This document shows, piece by piece, positions 1 through 33,172 of a stretch of 64,000 nucleotides of DNA; position 1 is the first letter of the stretch; the number at the start of each line of letters is the position of its first letter. A program made the translations under genes and the position numbers. Origin of the DNA: Odobenus rosmarus divergens (Eukaryota; Chordata; Mammalia; Carnivora; Odobenidae); the NCBI RefSeq assembly GCF_000321225.1, contig NW_004451657.1, positions 131,980 through 195,979 of the forward strand. The letters run 5' to 3'. The notes beneath the pieces were generated by a model that made no database searches, was not told where the DNA came from, and worked only from the letters and a program-made list of their open reading frames with translations.

Positions 1-3000
1 CGACTCCCGTGCCTGCAGCTCTGTGATCAGCCTCCGGCGGCCAGCTCGAGGGCAGATCCCGGGGCTGAGAGCAGCTGGTTTCCAAGGGCTGGGCTGGCAC
101 CGTCGGCACCCAGGACAGCTTCCGCGCCGGTGCATTCTCTGGGGGCCGCCCTCCTGGCGCTGCCCTGCCACAGGCCCTGGGTCCCTGGACAAGCGCAAGG
201 TCCCTGGGAACAGCGGTAGCAACGGTGACGCGGGGAGAGCTTTCTTCAGGCCCAGAGCCAAAACCCAAGGAGGTGCCTCCCGCCACGTGCGCTTGGGCAA
301 GTTCTCTGTCCGTCCCCCAAGCACCCCACACGCACCCCAGACTAGCTAAACTCATGGGCTTCTCAGCAGTCTGTCCTTCACCTATTTTATTTATACAGAC
401 TGAGCAAACCAGGATCCACACCTGGGGTGCCCACAGGAGAAGGCGTTTCTTGGAGAAGCTTCTCTTAGCAGAGCAGCAAAAGTAAGATCCCGCACATTGG
501 AAAAAATAGATAGATAATACCATTAAAAAGGAAAACTGCTATACTTGGAAAGATATTCACACCATATTAAAATGCAAAGGACCACCACAAAAAGAAAATT
601 ATAGACAATCAGGTTCATATGTATATTTCAATTGTAATAATGCTTGATACTCGGCTCCTCCCAAAGTATCCATGATATGAGCTATGTAACCACATCATAG
701 CGCCCACTAAGCCTTTCACTCATGTTTCCAAATGAGCTCCCCGCCTCCACCCAGGCAGAGTTGGGACTAGCTCAGGAATGGGCCTGTAACCAACCTGAGC
801 CAAGGAGCACCAGCCCTGGGACTTTTGCTGGAGCCACTGAGGAGAGATGCCTTCCTGCCACAGAAGTTGCTAGGCAGGTGTAATGCCAGCTTACAGCTGC
901 TGAAGCCAATCGGGGCACCACATGGGGAGAGCCTGCCTAAGAAAGAGGCCAGCCCGTGGGGAAAGCAGAGTAGAAAGGGAGACAGGCAGGTTCCGGGCAA
1001 TATTGTGTAAGCATCTGGATCCAGCTATGCCTGCAACCAGCTACCTCTAGACTTCTCAGCTATATGAATTCCTTTCCTTTCTTAAATGACTTTGAGTTTC
1101 TGACACTCACAGTAAAAAGAATCTTGGCTAATGGGGGAAGGGGAGCTAATCCTAGAAATTATGCTATCTGCAAGCTGTTGAGTTTGCTCAGAGGCTGGCT
1201 GGTGACAGAGCTGTGGGGAAGGACAGCCCAGGAACGAAGTCCAGTGGAAAAAACCCTACAGAGAAAACAAGATTCCTTTAGCCACTTAGAAATGGAAAGC
1301 GTGGCACATGACGACAAATGCCCAGGAGCCCCAGCCACGGAAGGTGGTGTGCCCTGGCTTCTGTTCCAAACCAACTGCCACCACAGAGCTGCAGGCTTGG
1401 CCTTGGGGGCACAAGGTCAAGTTTGGATAGCCCCCAAGCGTCTGATGAGAATGGACGCAGGAGCCCCTGCAGGGTGCAGGAGGACCATGAGTGACCTGCC
1501 AGAAGGGAGCTGCCCAGGCATCAGCTGCCTCCTGGTGACAGCAGCCCCAGGGGCCATTTTGGGACGAGGGGCCCCCGGTACTGACACTTGGGCCCCAGGA
1601 AGGGCGGTTCTTCCCATGGCGCTCGGATGTTTCTCAGCGATCTTCCCAGCCTCTCGCGAATGATGGCTAGCTACTGTCTAAAGGGCATCAAGAGCTCACC
1701 TCGCTATTACCTGAGACGGCCTCTCTTTTGAAAAAGGTGACATGAATAAGAACCAGGGAAGTGAAGAGCAGGGCCTGGGAATCTGCATTCAGCAGACCCG
1801 CCAAAGGAAAGCTACTGATGTAAGGGGGAGAAGGAAAAATCATAATTTATGGATCCCTGACTACATGCCAGGCACAGAGCCAGATGCTCTGTTTGGTCTC
1901 CTGGATGGGACAATCATGGTGAGAGCCAGGAAACAGTCTCCCTGAGGTCAATGCCACATGGCCAGGAGTCGGACCTCTCACGCGGCTGCCAGGTTACAGG
2001 GTCTCAGCCTCTCCCCAGATCCCAGCCCCACTTTAACCAAGGCGCATGAGCCAACCGTGCTGACTTTAGCCATGCTCATGTGCTCGGCTCTCTACTGAGA
2101 CACGATTCCATGTTGCTGGACAGCAAGTTTTCAGAAAGCAAACCCGCCGCCCACCCCAAGGTAGAGGCTCTGTTTAGGTTCATCGGTGATGCCAGTCTTT
2201 CTGCAGAGCAAGCCCACCCTCCCCACACGGGGTCTGGGGAACCGCTCGGGGTTCTCCTGCTACTCCCTGTGGGGGGCTGAACGAGCAGCGTCCTGGGGCA
2301 GAGACGCCCGCACCAGTCCTATCCCCAGAAGCACAGTGAGACAGGGTCAGCGGCCCTCAGGGTGTGAAGGTCCCCCTGGGATGAGGGCATCGCGGCTCTG
2401 CCATCCCTGCAAATGTAGCAGATTGGGGTGTGGGCGTGAAACTGGAGAAGCCCCTGCCAGGGGAAATGCAGAGTCCAGGGACTTCCAGAAAATACTGGCA
2501 CAAAAAATTGAGCCAAACAAAGGCCCGGGCAAAGTGTGGTAAAGCCCACGGAAGCACAATGGACAGAGCTCGAGGGAGGCATTGAAGGGGAGAAAGAAAC
2601 TACTGAATCCCAGCAGCCTCTGGAAGGGAAGAGAGGGAAGCCACCCAGGCCCGAGAGATAACCCTGGGGGGTTCAAAACCTGCTCAGGTCCCCATCTGGC
2701 CCTGGACAATGCCAGGAGAAAGCATGAGCATGTAGGGGAAACTGCTCTACCCTGAATCTTGAGAAAAAGAAAAGAGGCTGTGGGTCATAGAAACAGTAAG
2801 TGGAAACAACCCTGAACCAGCTCAGACACAGTATGTTTGCATTGTTCTCGCCCCCCGCCCCCGGGATGGGGTACTTTGTTACAGCCACCCCAGGAAACTA
2901 ATGCAGAAGGGTGCCCACTTCCCTCAAACCCCTGGAATATGTGACACCTGCTGCTGGGGGCTCAGTTCACCACAGGCCCCAGCACTCCCTACTGCCACTC

Positions 3001-3148
3001 CAATATGAAAGCCTCCACATTGGTGGCTATGCATAGCACATCAGCACCGCTGTTTTCTTTAGAGAAGAGAAATATTTCAGGACCGTATCTCTACCCAGAG
3101 AGAAACCAGGAGGGACATCCAGTTCAACAGAAAGGAGAGCAGGCCCAC

Positions 3149-3229
3149 GTCTTTGTGGCAATGAAAAAAATGTTCACAGGTTTAAATGCAAACCAAGTTG
3201 TTTTTTTTTTTTTTTTTTTTTTTACACCT
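3149..3229. repeat. Direct repeat, left copy beside the gap
   Basis: It begins gtctttgtggcaatgaa, contains gttcacaggtttaaatgc, then a T-run and 'acacct'. It matches 3374-3457 except for one G and the length of the T-run (23 T here, 26 T there). The two copies enclose the N gap and the 95-bp block. Confidence 0.9.
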
Positions 3230-3279
3230 NNNNNNNNNNNNNNNNNNNNNNNNNNNNNNNNNNNNNNNNNNNNNNNNNN
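3230..3279. other. Assembly gap of 50 N
   Basis: Exactly fifty N, a placeholder length. The left edge follows a 23-T run and 'acacct'. The right edge starts a 95-bp sequence that is also found at 8074-8168. Sequence on both sides is duplicated, so the true local structure is uncertain. Confidence 0.99.
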
Positions 3280-3374
3280 CACTGAGCGTGTGCTAGATTT
3301 TCAATCAGAGATTAATGAGGAAGAAAGTAAAGAAAACCAGAAGGCCTCCACACTAACTATGTGTTCAAGGCAGG
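3280..3374. repeat. 95-bp block identical to 8074-8168
   Basis: It starts cactgagcgtgtgctag and ends gttcaaggcagg, and is base-for-base identical to the JAKMIP1 intron just beyond coding exon 4. It directly abuts the N gap, which points to misplaced sequence rather than a true dispersed repeat. Confidence 0.9.
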
Positions 3375-3457
3375 TCTTTGTGGCAATGAAAAAAATGTTC
3401 ACAGGTTTAAATGCAAACCAAGTTTTTTTTTTTTTTTTTTTTTTTTTTACACCTGCC
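3374..3457. repeat. Direct repeat, right copy beside the gap
   Basis: Second copy of the 3149-3229 sequence, running on into 'gccccaatttgctc'. This copy has continuous unique sequence on its right, so it may be the genuine one (inference). Confidence 0.9.
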
Positions 3458-4114
3458 CCAATTTGCTCTCTTCATTCCAGCCTGGTCCCTGTGGCGTCTG
3501 AATGTTCCCAGGCCAGCAGTGCTCTCTCTGCCAGGACATTTGGGCACTGTCTCTGTAAGACCACATTTTCCAAAGAGAACGGTTCTGTGTTATTCCAGAA
3601 AAATCCCAAAGCTCCTGACTTTGTCAGAACAGGATATAAGATGTTACAAACCAAGACTGAGTGCCCTTTAAATCCTTCAAAAGGTCTAAGTATTTATGCT
3701 TTTAATTTTGGGTGAGCAGCCCCTGAGGCCCACATACAGAATCCATCAGTAAGTTTTCCATGAATAAATCACAATTGCTGGCCCATGGCTGTAACTGATG
3801 TTGCTTTGAGAGACACCGTAACAGCTTTCTCCCCATCAGACATGCAGAGACATGAGTGTCTCTGCCTCGAGGACCCCCTATGGATTGCTCACGTTTCCCC
3901 ACTCCTGGACCATCCGCCCTGCAGCCCGGGCAGGGCCACAAAGCGGGACAGATGCACCACTGCGGGCTTACCTTGGGGGGCTTCAGACTTTTCCCACGAT
4001 GTCTTTTGGAGCGCAGGAGCCGTTCCCTCTCCTAGAAGGAGATACACCTGTTGGCATTTGCACCAGCTCACATCACACCAGCCAACCCACCAGCCCTCAC
4101 CCGTGCCTGCCTGT

Positions 4115-4370
4115 CCGCAGCGGGCGTGGGTCAGTCCAAGTTCTGAGCACCCGCGTGATGGCCGCTTCCCAGAACTGCAAACTATGGGGCCACCCAGTTT
4201 ACTCAAGTCCTTAACAAGACTGGGACTGTCTTGAGAAAAATCCCGCAGCGGGCGTGGGTCAGTCCAAGTTCTGAGCACCCGCGTGATGGCCGCTTCCCAG
4301 AACTGCAAACTATGGGGCCACCCAGTTTACTCAAGTCCTTAACAAGACTGGGACTGTCTTGAGAAAAATC
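4115..4370. repeat. Perfect tandem duplication, 2 x 128 bp
   Basis: 4115-4242 and 4243-4370 are identical over 128 bp, starting ccgcagcgggcgtgggtc and ending cttgagaaaaatc. No mismatch is seen, so the event is recent or an assembly artefact. The unit has several CpGs and resembles no repeat family I know. Confidence 0.95.
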
Positions 4371-5664
4371 CCCAATCCTGAAAGCCCCAGCCTGTGTGCT
4401 TTGGGGGCTGGAAGCTGTAAAGCCCTGGGCAGTATGGACTAGTGAGGTCTGCAGCCCAGGACGAAATAGCCTGTGGCTGAGTTCAGACTGAGCTGGGACC
4501 AAATCCCCTGGGACCTCCTCCGGACCAGGTGATGCACTTTATTCCTCTGACTTCAGGTTCTTCCTTTGCTCTATGGGGCTAGAACCCCCCATGCAGTGTG
4601 GAGCCTGTGGCCGCCTGGTGGCCGCCGTCAGTAAGAATGGTGTCTACAGAGCTGTAGGTGTGCAGCCTTCTATCCCAGGCAAAACCAGGACATCTCTCCC
4701 TCCTAACCAAGCCCTGCTTTCCCCCTTGGCTGCCAGGAAACCCAGAGACAAATCTGGTGCTTGGGTCCAGCCCCTATGGTCCACCTATTTGTCCCTCCTC
4801 ATCTCAGTGGATGTGTCCATCTGTATGTCCTCTAGTCTCATTGGTTTATTATTCCTTTTTCAACTGTATCATCATTTTATTGAAGGTGTGTTTATCTTAT
4901 GCTGTATCAAGTCTTTGTGTAATGAGGAGAGATGAGAGGATGGATGGACAGAATGGATCAGTGGGTGGAAGGAAGGAGAGAAGGAGTTAAAGAGAGAGGG
5001 AGAGAAGCCAGCAATGTGACCTTGACAATTATGGTCAAAGCTTTTTCTAGAATTTTGATCACTGGTTTGTCTACACTTTGAAGACCCATGAATGGAACCA
5101 CCACATTCCCTCTTGGGCAGTAAGAACACACTTTGCTTCTAAGATCCAACTGAAGCTTACTACAAATGCTCCCTTACGGGGCCTAAGCTCCTTTCACAGT
5201 CAGCTGGAGAATTCTCGGGAAATAACACTCCACCTACTAAGACATACTCATCTCCCCTTAATCTTCCACACACACAGAGTCTTAGTAAGCCCTTGAAATT
5301 CTAGTCTGATTATAAGGTTCAGGCTTTCAAGTTCATTGTCTGTGACAACTGAGCTAAAAAAAAAAAAAAAAATAGACTTCTCAGGGACAAATCGTGCCCA
5401 CTCTGTAGAGGCCAGAAGACTCATTCTCAAAACCGATGCTTCCTCTTAACGACAGCAAATCAGGGAGAAGATTTGAGAAAAAGAGTAGCCATGGAAACGG
5501 CTCCCAGTTTATACAAAGTCGGAGGCTGCTTTCAGGCCGAATAAAGCAGGGAGGTGCCCTGGAGGAGCTCCGTGAGGCCCCGCCCGCTTTAGCCGCTGCG
5601 CCCTGGAGCCTCCATACCATTCCTGACACCGTGTGCCTTGGCGCCACACCAAGCACAGACATAC

Positions 5665-27236
<21,572 letters not shown>

Positions 27237-27384
27237 CTGGGGAGGAGGGAGTCCAGGTTAGCAGAGAGACAGAGAGGCTGGCGTCCTGGCCTGAGCACTC
27301 AAACACAACGGCAGCCAGCGCTGGCTGAGGTCTCCCTGCCTGGGCCACACACCGGCTCATCCCACGGAGGCCCCGCCATTCACA

Positions 27385-27510
27385 ACACTGACCTAGTGCT
27401 TCTCACACTGGATGCCACACAATCTCTCGGAAGCTTGTAAAGGTGGAGAGTCTTGCGCCCACCCCAGAGAATCTGATTTGCATTTCTCACGAGCACCCAG
27501 GTGATGCTCC
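27385..27510 (+). repeat. MER5-like hAT element remnant
   Basis: 'agtgcttctcacactggatg', 'gagaatctgatttgcatttc' and 'cccaggtgatgctcctgcg' follow the MER5A order. A possible weaker continuation lies near 27680-27750. Confidence 0.65.
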
Positions 27511-28129
27511 TGCGTGAACACACCTTCAGCAGTTTTGGTGCACCTCTGTCCTTCTCGAGAGGGGATCACACCACCACCCCCAAGCAACCTGTAAACCACC
27601 AGCTGCAGCCGTCAGTGAGCCCCAGTTACCAAGGGTGCTTGTTCCAAAATGCGGGTCCCTGTGGAGCCCTGAGCTCAGAGCATGAGGTGCATGGTGGGAC
27701 CGAGGAATCTGGATGCTCCATCCACACTCCCAGGTGACTCTGGAGTAGGATCTGAGGATTGCACTCCGAAAAATGGCCTTTTTGACTTCATAAAGGTCGG
27801 TGGCTCCCTCTCCCCGACCCCAGACTAGCACAGCACTGGTCACCCTGAGCCGCTAGCTCTGCACCCAGTGGAAGCGCCTGCAGTCCTCCAGGCCTCTGTG
27901 CTTGCCAGGCCAGGCCCAAGCTGTTGCCCAGTTGACAGGGGCGTCGTGATGAGCTAACAGCCCCACCAGCATTCACATTCCTCCCGGGGAGGCCTGGGCC
28001 CTCAGTTTGGTAGGGCTGCCCTCACAGCCCACATGGTGGCAAAGCCCAAGCCCTCAAAACAAGGCCTGGAGTGACAGCTAGTACCGCTGCATCCTGGGTG
28101 TGACACCTAGACCACCTTTCGTTAATCCG

Positions 28130-28265
28130 CACAACTGCCCTGTGAGGTAGGTGAGGTTGCCCAGTGTCACAGATGAGGAACTGAGGCACAGAGAGGCTGA
28201 GTGCTAGCAAGAGTCACATAGCCAAGATGAGGCAACAGCATTAACCCAGTCAAGCTCCACAGCTG
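28130..28265 (-). repeat. MIR element, antisense
   Basis: 'caactgccctgtgaggtag', 'cagatgaggaactgaggc' and 'acagagaggctgagtgcta' are MIR in reverse. Confidence 0.7.
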
Positions 28266-28554
28266 GACTGGACGTGGTGAGTCTGAACCCAGAATCCAAA
28301 CCCCGAGCCCTGGGCCAGCCTGACGCCATGCTGCCCTGCCTCTGACAGCACATCTCTCATCCCCCAGGCCCCTTGCTCTGCCTTCTTGCTCTTTTCCATA
28401 TGACAAACCATGCTACGCCATGATGCGAGCTCCAAGCAAGCAGGGCCTGGGTCGGTTTTATTCTCGCTGCATCCTCTGTGCCTGGACTCAGAGCTCAGCA
28501 TGCAGGAGGCACTCCAGAAGCTTTTGCTGAATGAATGAATGAAGCACTTATTAT

Positions 28555-28720
28555 GTGTCAAGCCCTGTGATAGGAGTTGGGGAGCATATAGTCCTCACAG
28601 CACCTGGAGAGATAGGTACAGATATTAGGCCCATCTTAGAGATGAGAAAAAAATCCAGGCACAGAGAGGGTTAGTAAGCTACCTAAGGCCACAGAGTGAT
28701 TCAGTGGTGGCCATGAGATT
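28555..28720 (-). repeat. MIR element, antisense
   Basis: 'gataggtacagatattaggc', 'gatgagaaaaaaatccaggc' and 'acagagagggttagtaagct' are MIR in reverse. Confidence 0.7.
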
Positions 28721-30189
28721 AGATCGCCTTGGGAGAGAATGCAGAATAAGAAGAGAACATTCCAGCATGAAGGAATGCCAGGCTTTGGAGTGGAACAGAA
28801 GACATGAAATCAGCAAGGGAGATCGGACACCAGCAACCTGGAGACAGAAGGAGGACCAGGGAGGCTCAGGGAAGAAGGGGCTTTAGGGGGTGGTCAAGAT
28901 GAGGAGGGGAAACTGGCCACCAGATTCAGGAATAGGGGGTCAGTGGCCTCAGCAGGAGCCGCTTTGTGGGGTGGGAGTCGGGAGACAGGCAGGCAGACAG
29001 GGAGCTGGGTGGGGTCTCACAGATGCCGGCACTTCCGGCAAGCGGCAGACCCTCAATGTCTGTGAGCTGAGGTCCAGCGTGCCCAGGGGCACTGGGATGT
29101 TTGTGCAAACCAGCCGATTGGGAAGGGAGAGGTGGAAGCCAGTGAAACTCCTCTCGAACAGGAGGGAGCAGCATTTCTCAACACGCCACACAGGATTATT
29201 CAGGGGGAATCAGCATCCCCACTGATTGATTCCAGAAAGGTACATTGTGTCTGCAGATAAGTATGAACTCCATTTGCTCGGATGTGACTTATGAGAGCAT
29301 AATCCATAATTCATTCCTTGCTGCTCTGACCTGCCTGCCCTTACCAGCACAGCAGCACTCAGAAGGCGCCCCACCCCAAAGAGACAGCAGGAAGCACTCT
29401 TCAGATCCTGCACCAGAATGGGGGAGGCTTCTCTCCCCTTGATTCCATCCCATGGCCCAACGACACCACCTCTAGGAATGCACTGTAAGGACTCACCAGA
29501 GATATGGCCTCTCCATACACACAGGTGTTCTTCCCAGCAACCCAATGCTCATCCAAAGGGATGGTTAAGTAAATGACACCAAAGGAGAAGGTGAATGTCA
29601 CAGAGCCAAAGAACAAATATAATTTCTGATCTCAGTTTTCATTCACTGTTTCCATTCGGTCACAAATATTTTTTGAGTATCTGTTGGGCACCAGGCCCTG
29701 GGGACACAGCAGTGAGGACCAGACAGCCAGGCCTCCCAAATGTTAGCCGTGACGGCCCGAGCGACAAGTGATATTTATCTTCTTCTTTATACTCTTCCTG
29801 ATAAATCAATTTTCTATTTCTATTCCTGCTTTACAGAAAAAAAAAAAAATGATGCCATTTTTCCAAAGGAACGTAAGCAAGTTTCAGAAAACCAGCTGGG
29901 TCTAGCTGGGAAAGAGACCAGAAAGAAGCTGAAGGAAAAGCACGTGGGCCCTGTCCCCAGTACCGCGACAGCCTGGTCTGGAGGCTGACCAACTCTCCAG
30001 GCACAGCCGGACGCAGCTGCAGCTCTGCCTGAGTCTCTAAGGGCTGCCTGCAAGGGAAAGGTCACCCGAGAAGAGAGGACACGGGCCACACCCCCTGGGA
30101 CAGAGCTGGCCGTTCTGTAGGGCCAGAAAAGTGCTGTCCCCCAGCAAAGGGCTCTCCTTCACAGTTAAGTGTGTCTTCTCAGCTCATGC

Positions 30190-30335
30190 TTTGCTGACTG
30201 GATGGTTCTGGAAGAGTCACGGAACTTCTCTACGCCTTGGTACTCCCATCTGTTTAATGGGATCCATGGCACTGACCTCACAAGGATGTGTGGGGATTGC
30301 TGGGATCCATATCCATGCTCAGCCCAGTGAAGACA
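30190..30335 (+). repeat. MIR element
   Basis: 'gaagagtcacggaacttctc', 'tacgccttggtactcccatc' and 'tgtttaatgggatccatgg' match MIR in plus orientation. Confidence 0.55.
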
Positions 30336-31854
30336 CTCACCAAACAAGATGAAGCTGAATTTATTAGGAGGAGCAAGGCCAGCCTCCCAGTAATCTCCAT
30401 GAAGGTTAGGATAACAGGTGCTAAGACTAGGCACCATTGGAAGGGGCCACGTCAAGGTGTGGCCCATCTGGTGTCACACTGTCCCAGTTTCTCAGTGGCC
30501 CTAGTACAACCTGAAGGCCCATTTCCTTCCCCAGCAGCCCCTCCCAGGAACACTGAAGATGCCAGGGAGGAAGGGGCAGCAGATGAGGCATCTGGGCCTC
30601 AGGGAGGTCAAGCACCCCCCCCGAGGCAGCACAGCACGCGGGATGCAGGCAGTGAAACGGGTCTACTCCTCAGGGAGGCCCTGGGACAGCAAGCCCAGGG
30701 GAGGGGGGAGAGGAGACCCAGCCCATGTGGAGACAGCACACCAGGAGCATCTGGGGGACCACGAGAACAGCGGCTGGCAAAGTCTCAGGGCCAGTCCCAG
30801 ACTCCAATTGTTCTCAGACGCCCTGGCCAGCTGGACCCCAAGACCCCCTAGTCTCCCAGCACACCTTTCAAGGCCCCAAGAAGCAGAAGGGCCAAAGGGC
30901 AGAGACAGACGGCAGTGGGACAGGCCAGACACCCAGAAGGGGGGCCATGCCTGGGGACGGACGGCCCAGTTCTTGCCTCCTCCAGGAAGCCTCCCCCAAT
31001 GAGCCCATGGTCGGGCACCTCCTCTGAGCTGCCAGGGTGGCTGAGGGCTGCCCTGTTTGCTCGTCTGTCAGCCCCTATGAGGGTGGGATCTTGACTTCCG
31101 TCTTTGTAGGGCCTCTCCCAGTGCTCCGCCCAAACTCCAAGCTCTGTGTTTCCAAGATGAATAAATTCCAGTGAGCAAACACCAAGCCTGCAATGAGCTA
31201 ACACCAACACTCACTCTCAGGCCAGGGCCTCAGTAAATGTTGAGATGCGGGGACACAGAAGGCGACAGTACCCAAAGCTATGGGCTTAAGACAAACTCGG
31301 GGCTTTCGGTGGGCCCCATGCGGCTGGCTTCCTTGCCAGGAACACACCATGGCTGGTCTGGCCCGAGGCTCAGGGTGCCACTTGGTATCCTTACAATCAG
31401 CCCCACAGCTGCTGATCTCCACGAGGGCCTCCGCCGTGGGAGCAACAACAGGTCATTCTCCGACCTGAGATGAGCTCGGTGTCCACTCCGTACCAGGGGC
31501 TTTCCAAGCTCACGACAGCCCACTGAGCAGATGGCACAGCCCAGTACTGACAGAGGAGCCCCACGGAGGCTCAGCAAATATCGCCCAAGGCCAGTGCACA
31601 CCACACCACAGGCAAATCGCCAGTCCCTCTCTCGGAGCCTGTTATCTCGTGCTTTTCATACAAGATTAGCAAGCTACACCATCTGTTCTCCTGACCGTCC
31701 CCAGGACTCCCCTCGGGCCACACCTCCTCCACGCCTCCTTTATCCCCAGAGGCAAGGTGGCGGGGGGGGGGTCGTCGTGGCCCAAGCCACACCGGATGAC
31801 TCTAGGTGCCTTTGCTCCACCATCTCCGGGCCTGCAGGCCTGCAGGGGCGGGGA

Positions 31855-31960
31855 TGGTCACAGGAGACAAACTCCATTTACAGATGGGGAAACTGAAGCC
31901 CACACAGGTCAGGGGCTTACCTGCCTGCCTGGGGTCACAGAGGGAGAGGCAGCCCAGAGG
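31855..31960 (-). repeat. MIR element, antisense (part)
   Basis: 'ctccatttacagatggggaa', 'actgaagcccacacaggtca' and 'ggggtcacagagg' are MIR in reverse. A weaker trace lies at 31490-31600. Confidence 0.6.
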
Positions 31961-32239
31961 GGAGAGGAGACCCGGAGGCTCCCCTCCCCTCAGCAGGTGG
32001 TCAGCGGAGCTTACCTGGGGCTTCAGAGGCCCTGGAGCGGACCACACCCCACGAGGACGCCATGGGCCCCGCGCCGGCTCCCACTGTCCAGATGATGTCA
32101 TTCATCACAGCAGCTGGGGTCCCCCCCTCGCCTTGCTTATTAGGACCCTGCCATCCCAGGGGCCCACACAGCCGCAGACGTCCAGCCCCTCCCTGCAGAC
32201 AGGGCCTTCCGCTCCCGCCAGCTGGGGACTCAGCCGCTG

Positions 32240-32751
32240 GGGCACTCTCCCAGCTGCTGACCTGAGCGCCCACGGGGCCGCGCCCTGCAGACTTCCTCCG
32301 CGGGCCCAGGCTGCTCCTCCTGCGGCCCGGCGAGCCCCTGAGAGCCCCGGTGTGGCGGGGAGGGGCGGCTGCAGTGCAGGCCCCGCAGGCGCAGCGCGCA
32401 CAGACACCCCGCACACACCCCCCACACCCCCCACGTCCGCGTGCCCCACCTCATGTGGCAGACCCGGAAGGGCCAATGTGATCGGGGGGCTTCGGGGGGT
32501 GACTGGGTCACGTGGCACCCCGTGAATGCAGTGCGTGCCCTCAGAGACAGAGGGTCTCTCTCCGCTCTGTGCGGTGGCGGGGCAGCAGCGGCTCTCCCCA
32601 GCTCCCCACCCCCCGACCCCCTGCCCCCCAGTTGGAACCCCCGCTTCCCAGCCTCCACCGCCGCGGCCAGGGCGGGAGATGAAGGTGTGTGGCTCCGGGC
32701 AGGCGCTCTGCAGAGTCCGGGGCCGGCAGCGGGGGCCCCCAGAGATGCGCG

Positions 32752-32760
<9 letters not shown>
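32240..32760. promoter_or_regulatory. CpG-rich block, candidate promoter or enhancer
   Basis: CpGs are dense for this window, especially 32265-32430 (ggggccgcgccctgcag, tcctccgcgggccc, gcggcccggcgagcc, gcgcagcgcgcacag). GC content is high, and G/C-box-like runs such as ggggaggggcgg occur. There is no TATA box I can argue for. It lies 5.1 kb upstream of the start-codon exon, so an alternative first exon of JAKMIP1 is possible (inference). The block runs straight into the CA-rich satellite. Confidence 0.45.
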
Positions 32761-32785
<25 letters not shown>

Positions 32786-32826
32786 GCAGTACACACACCC
32801 CACACACACCACACCCACACACCCAC
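32753..32826. repeat. CA-rich satellite, left part
   Basis: A (CA)n run and variants such as ctgcagtacacacacc and ccacacacaccacaccc stop at the N gap. Confidence 0.95.
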
Positions 32827-33172
32827 NNNNNNNNNNNNNNNNNNNNNNNNNNNNNNNNNNNNNNNNNNNNNNNNNNNNNNNNNNNNNNNNNNNNNNNNNN
32901 NNNNNNNNNNNNNNNNNNNNNNNNNNNNNNNNNNNNNNNNNNNNNNNNNNNNNNNNNNNNNNNNNNNNNNNNNNNNNNNNNNNNNNNNNNNNNNNNNNNN
33001 NNNNNNNNNNNNNNNNNNNNNNNNNNNNNNNNNNNNNNNNNNNNNNNNNNNNNNNNNNNNNNNNNNNNNNNNNNNNNNNNNNNNNNNNNNNNNNNNNNNN
33101 NNNNNNNNNNNNNNNNNNNNNNNNNNNNNNNNNNNNNNNNNNNNNNNNNNNNNNNNNNNNNNNNNNNNNNNN
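32827..33172. other. Assembly gap of 346 N inside the CA-rich satellite
   Basis: N from 32827 to 33172, with the same repeat motif on both sides. The length is not a round placeholder and is probably an estimate. Confidence 0.99.

Larger units (their letters stand above)
1..5664 (-). other. JAKMIP1 intron after coding exon 6 (partial)
   Basis: No exon is found here. The first 350 bases are GC- and CpG-richer than the rest but show no coding match. The 3' end of a MaLR-type LTR is recognisable at 2864-2906 (gttacagccacc..aggaaactaatgca). A 50-N gap with duplicated flanks lies at 3149-3459, a tandem duplication at 4115-4370, a purine-rich run at 4925-5010 and an A-run at 5356-5372. The remainder is unassigned intronic sequence. 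Confidence 0.7.

Noticed and set aside
1064..1663. 199-codon open frame near the left edge
   Set aside because: It has no similarity to the next JAKMIP1 segment (which should start ERERLL) or to any family I know. It lies on the opposite strand from the gene and is taken as a chance frame in intron.
3280..3374. Possible duplicated JAKMIP1 exon segment
   Set aside because: The matching piece at 8074-8168 is intron, outside the exon at 8237-8356, so no coding sequence is duplicated.
3005..3715. 236-codon open frame across the 50-N gap
   Set aside because: It contains the gap and two poly-T runs read as phenylalanine, plus the duplicated block. It has no family similarity and is probably an assembly artefact.
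4115..4370. CRISPR-like or satellite array
   Set aside because: There are only two abutting copies of 128 bp with no spacers. This is a simple tandem duplication in a mammalian intron.
30288..31002. Open frames of 147-187 codons in GC-rich sequence
   Set aside because: Composition is proline, glycine, serine and arginine typical of random GC-rich frames. I see no splice-supported exon and no family match.
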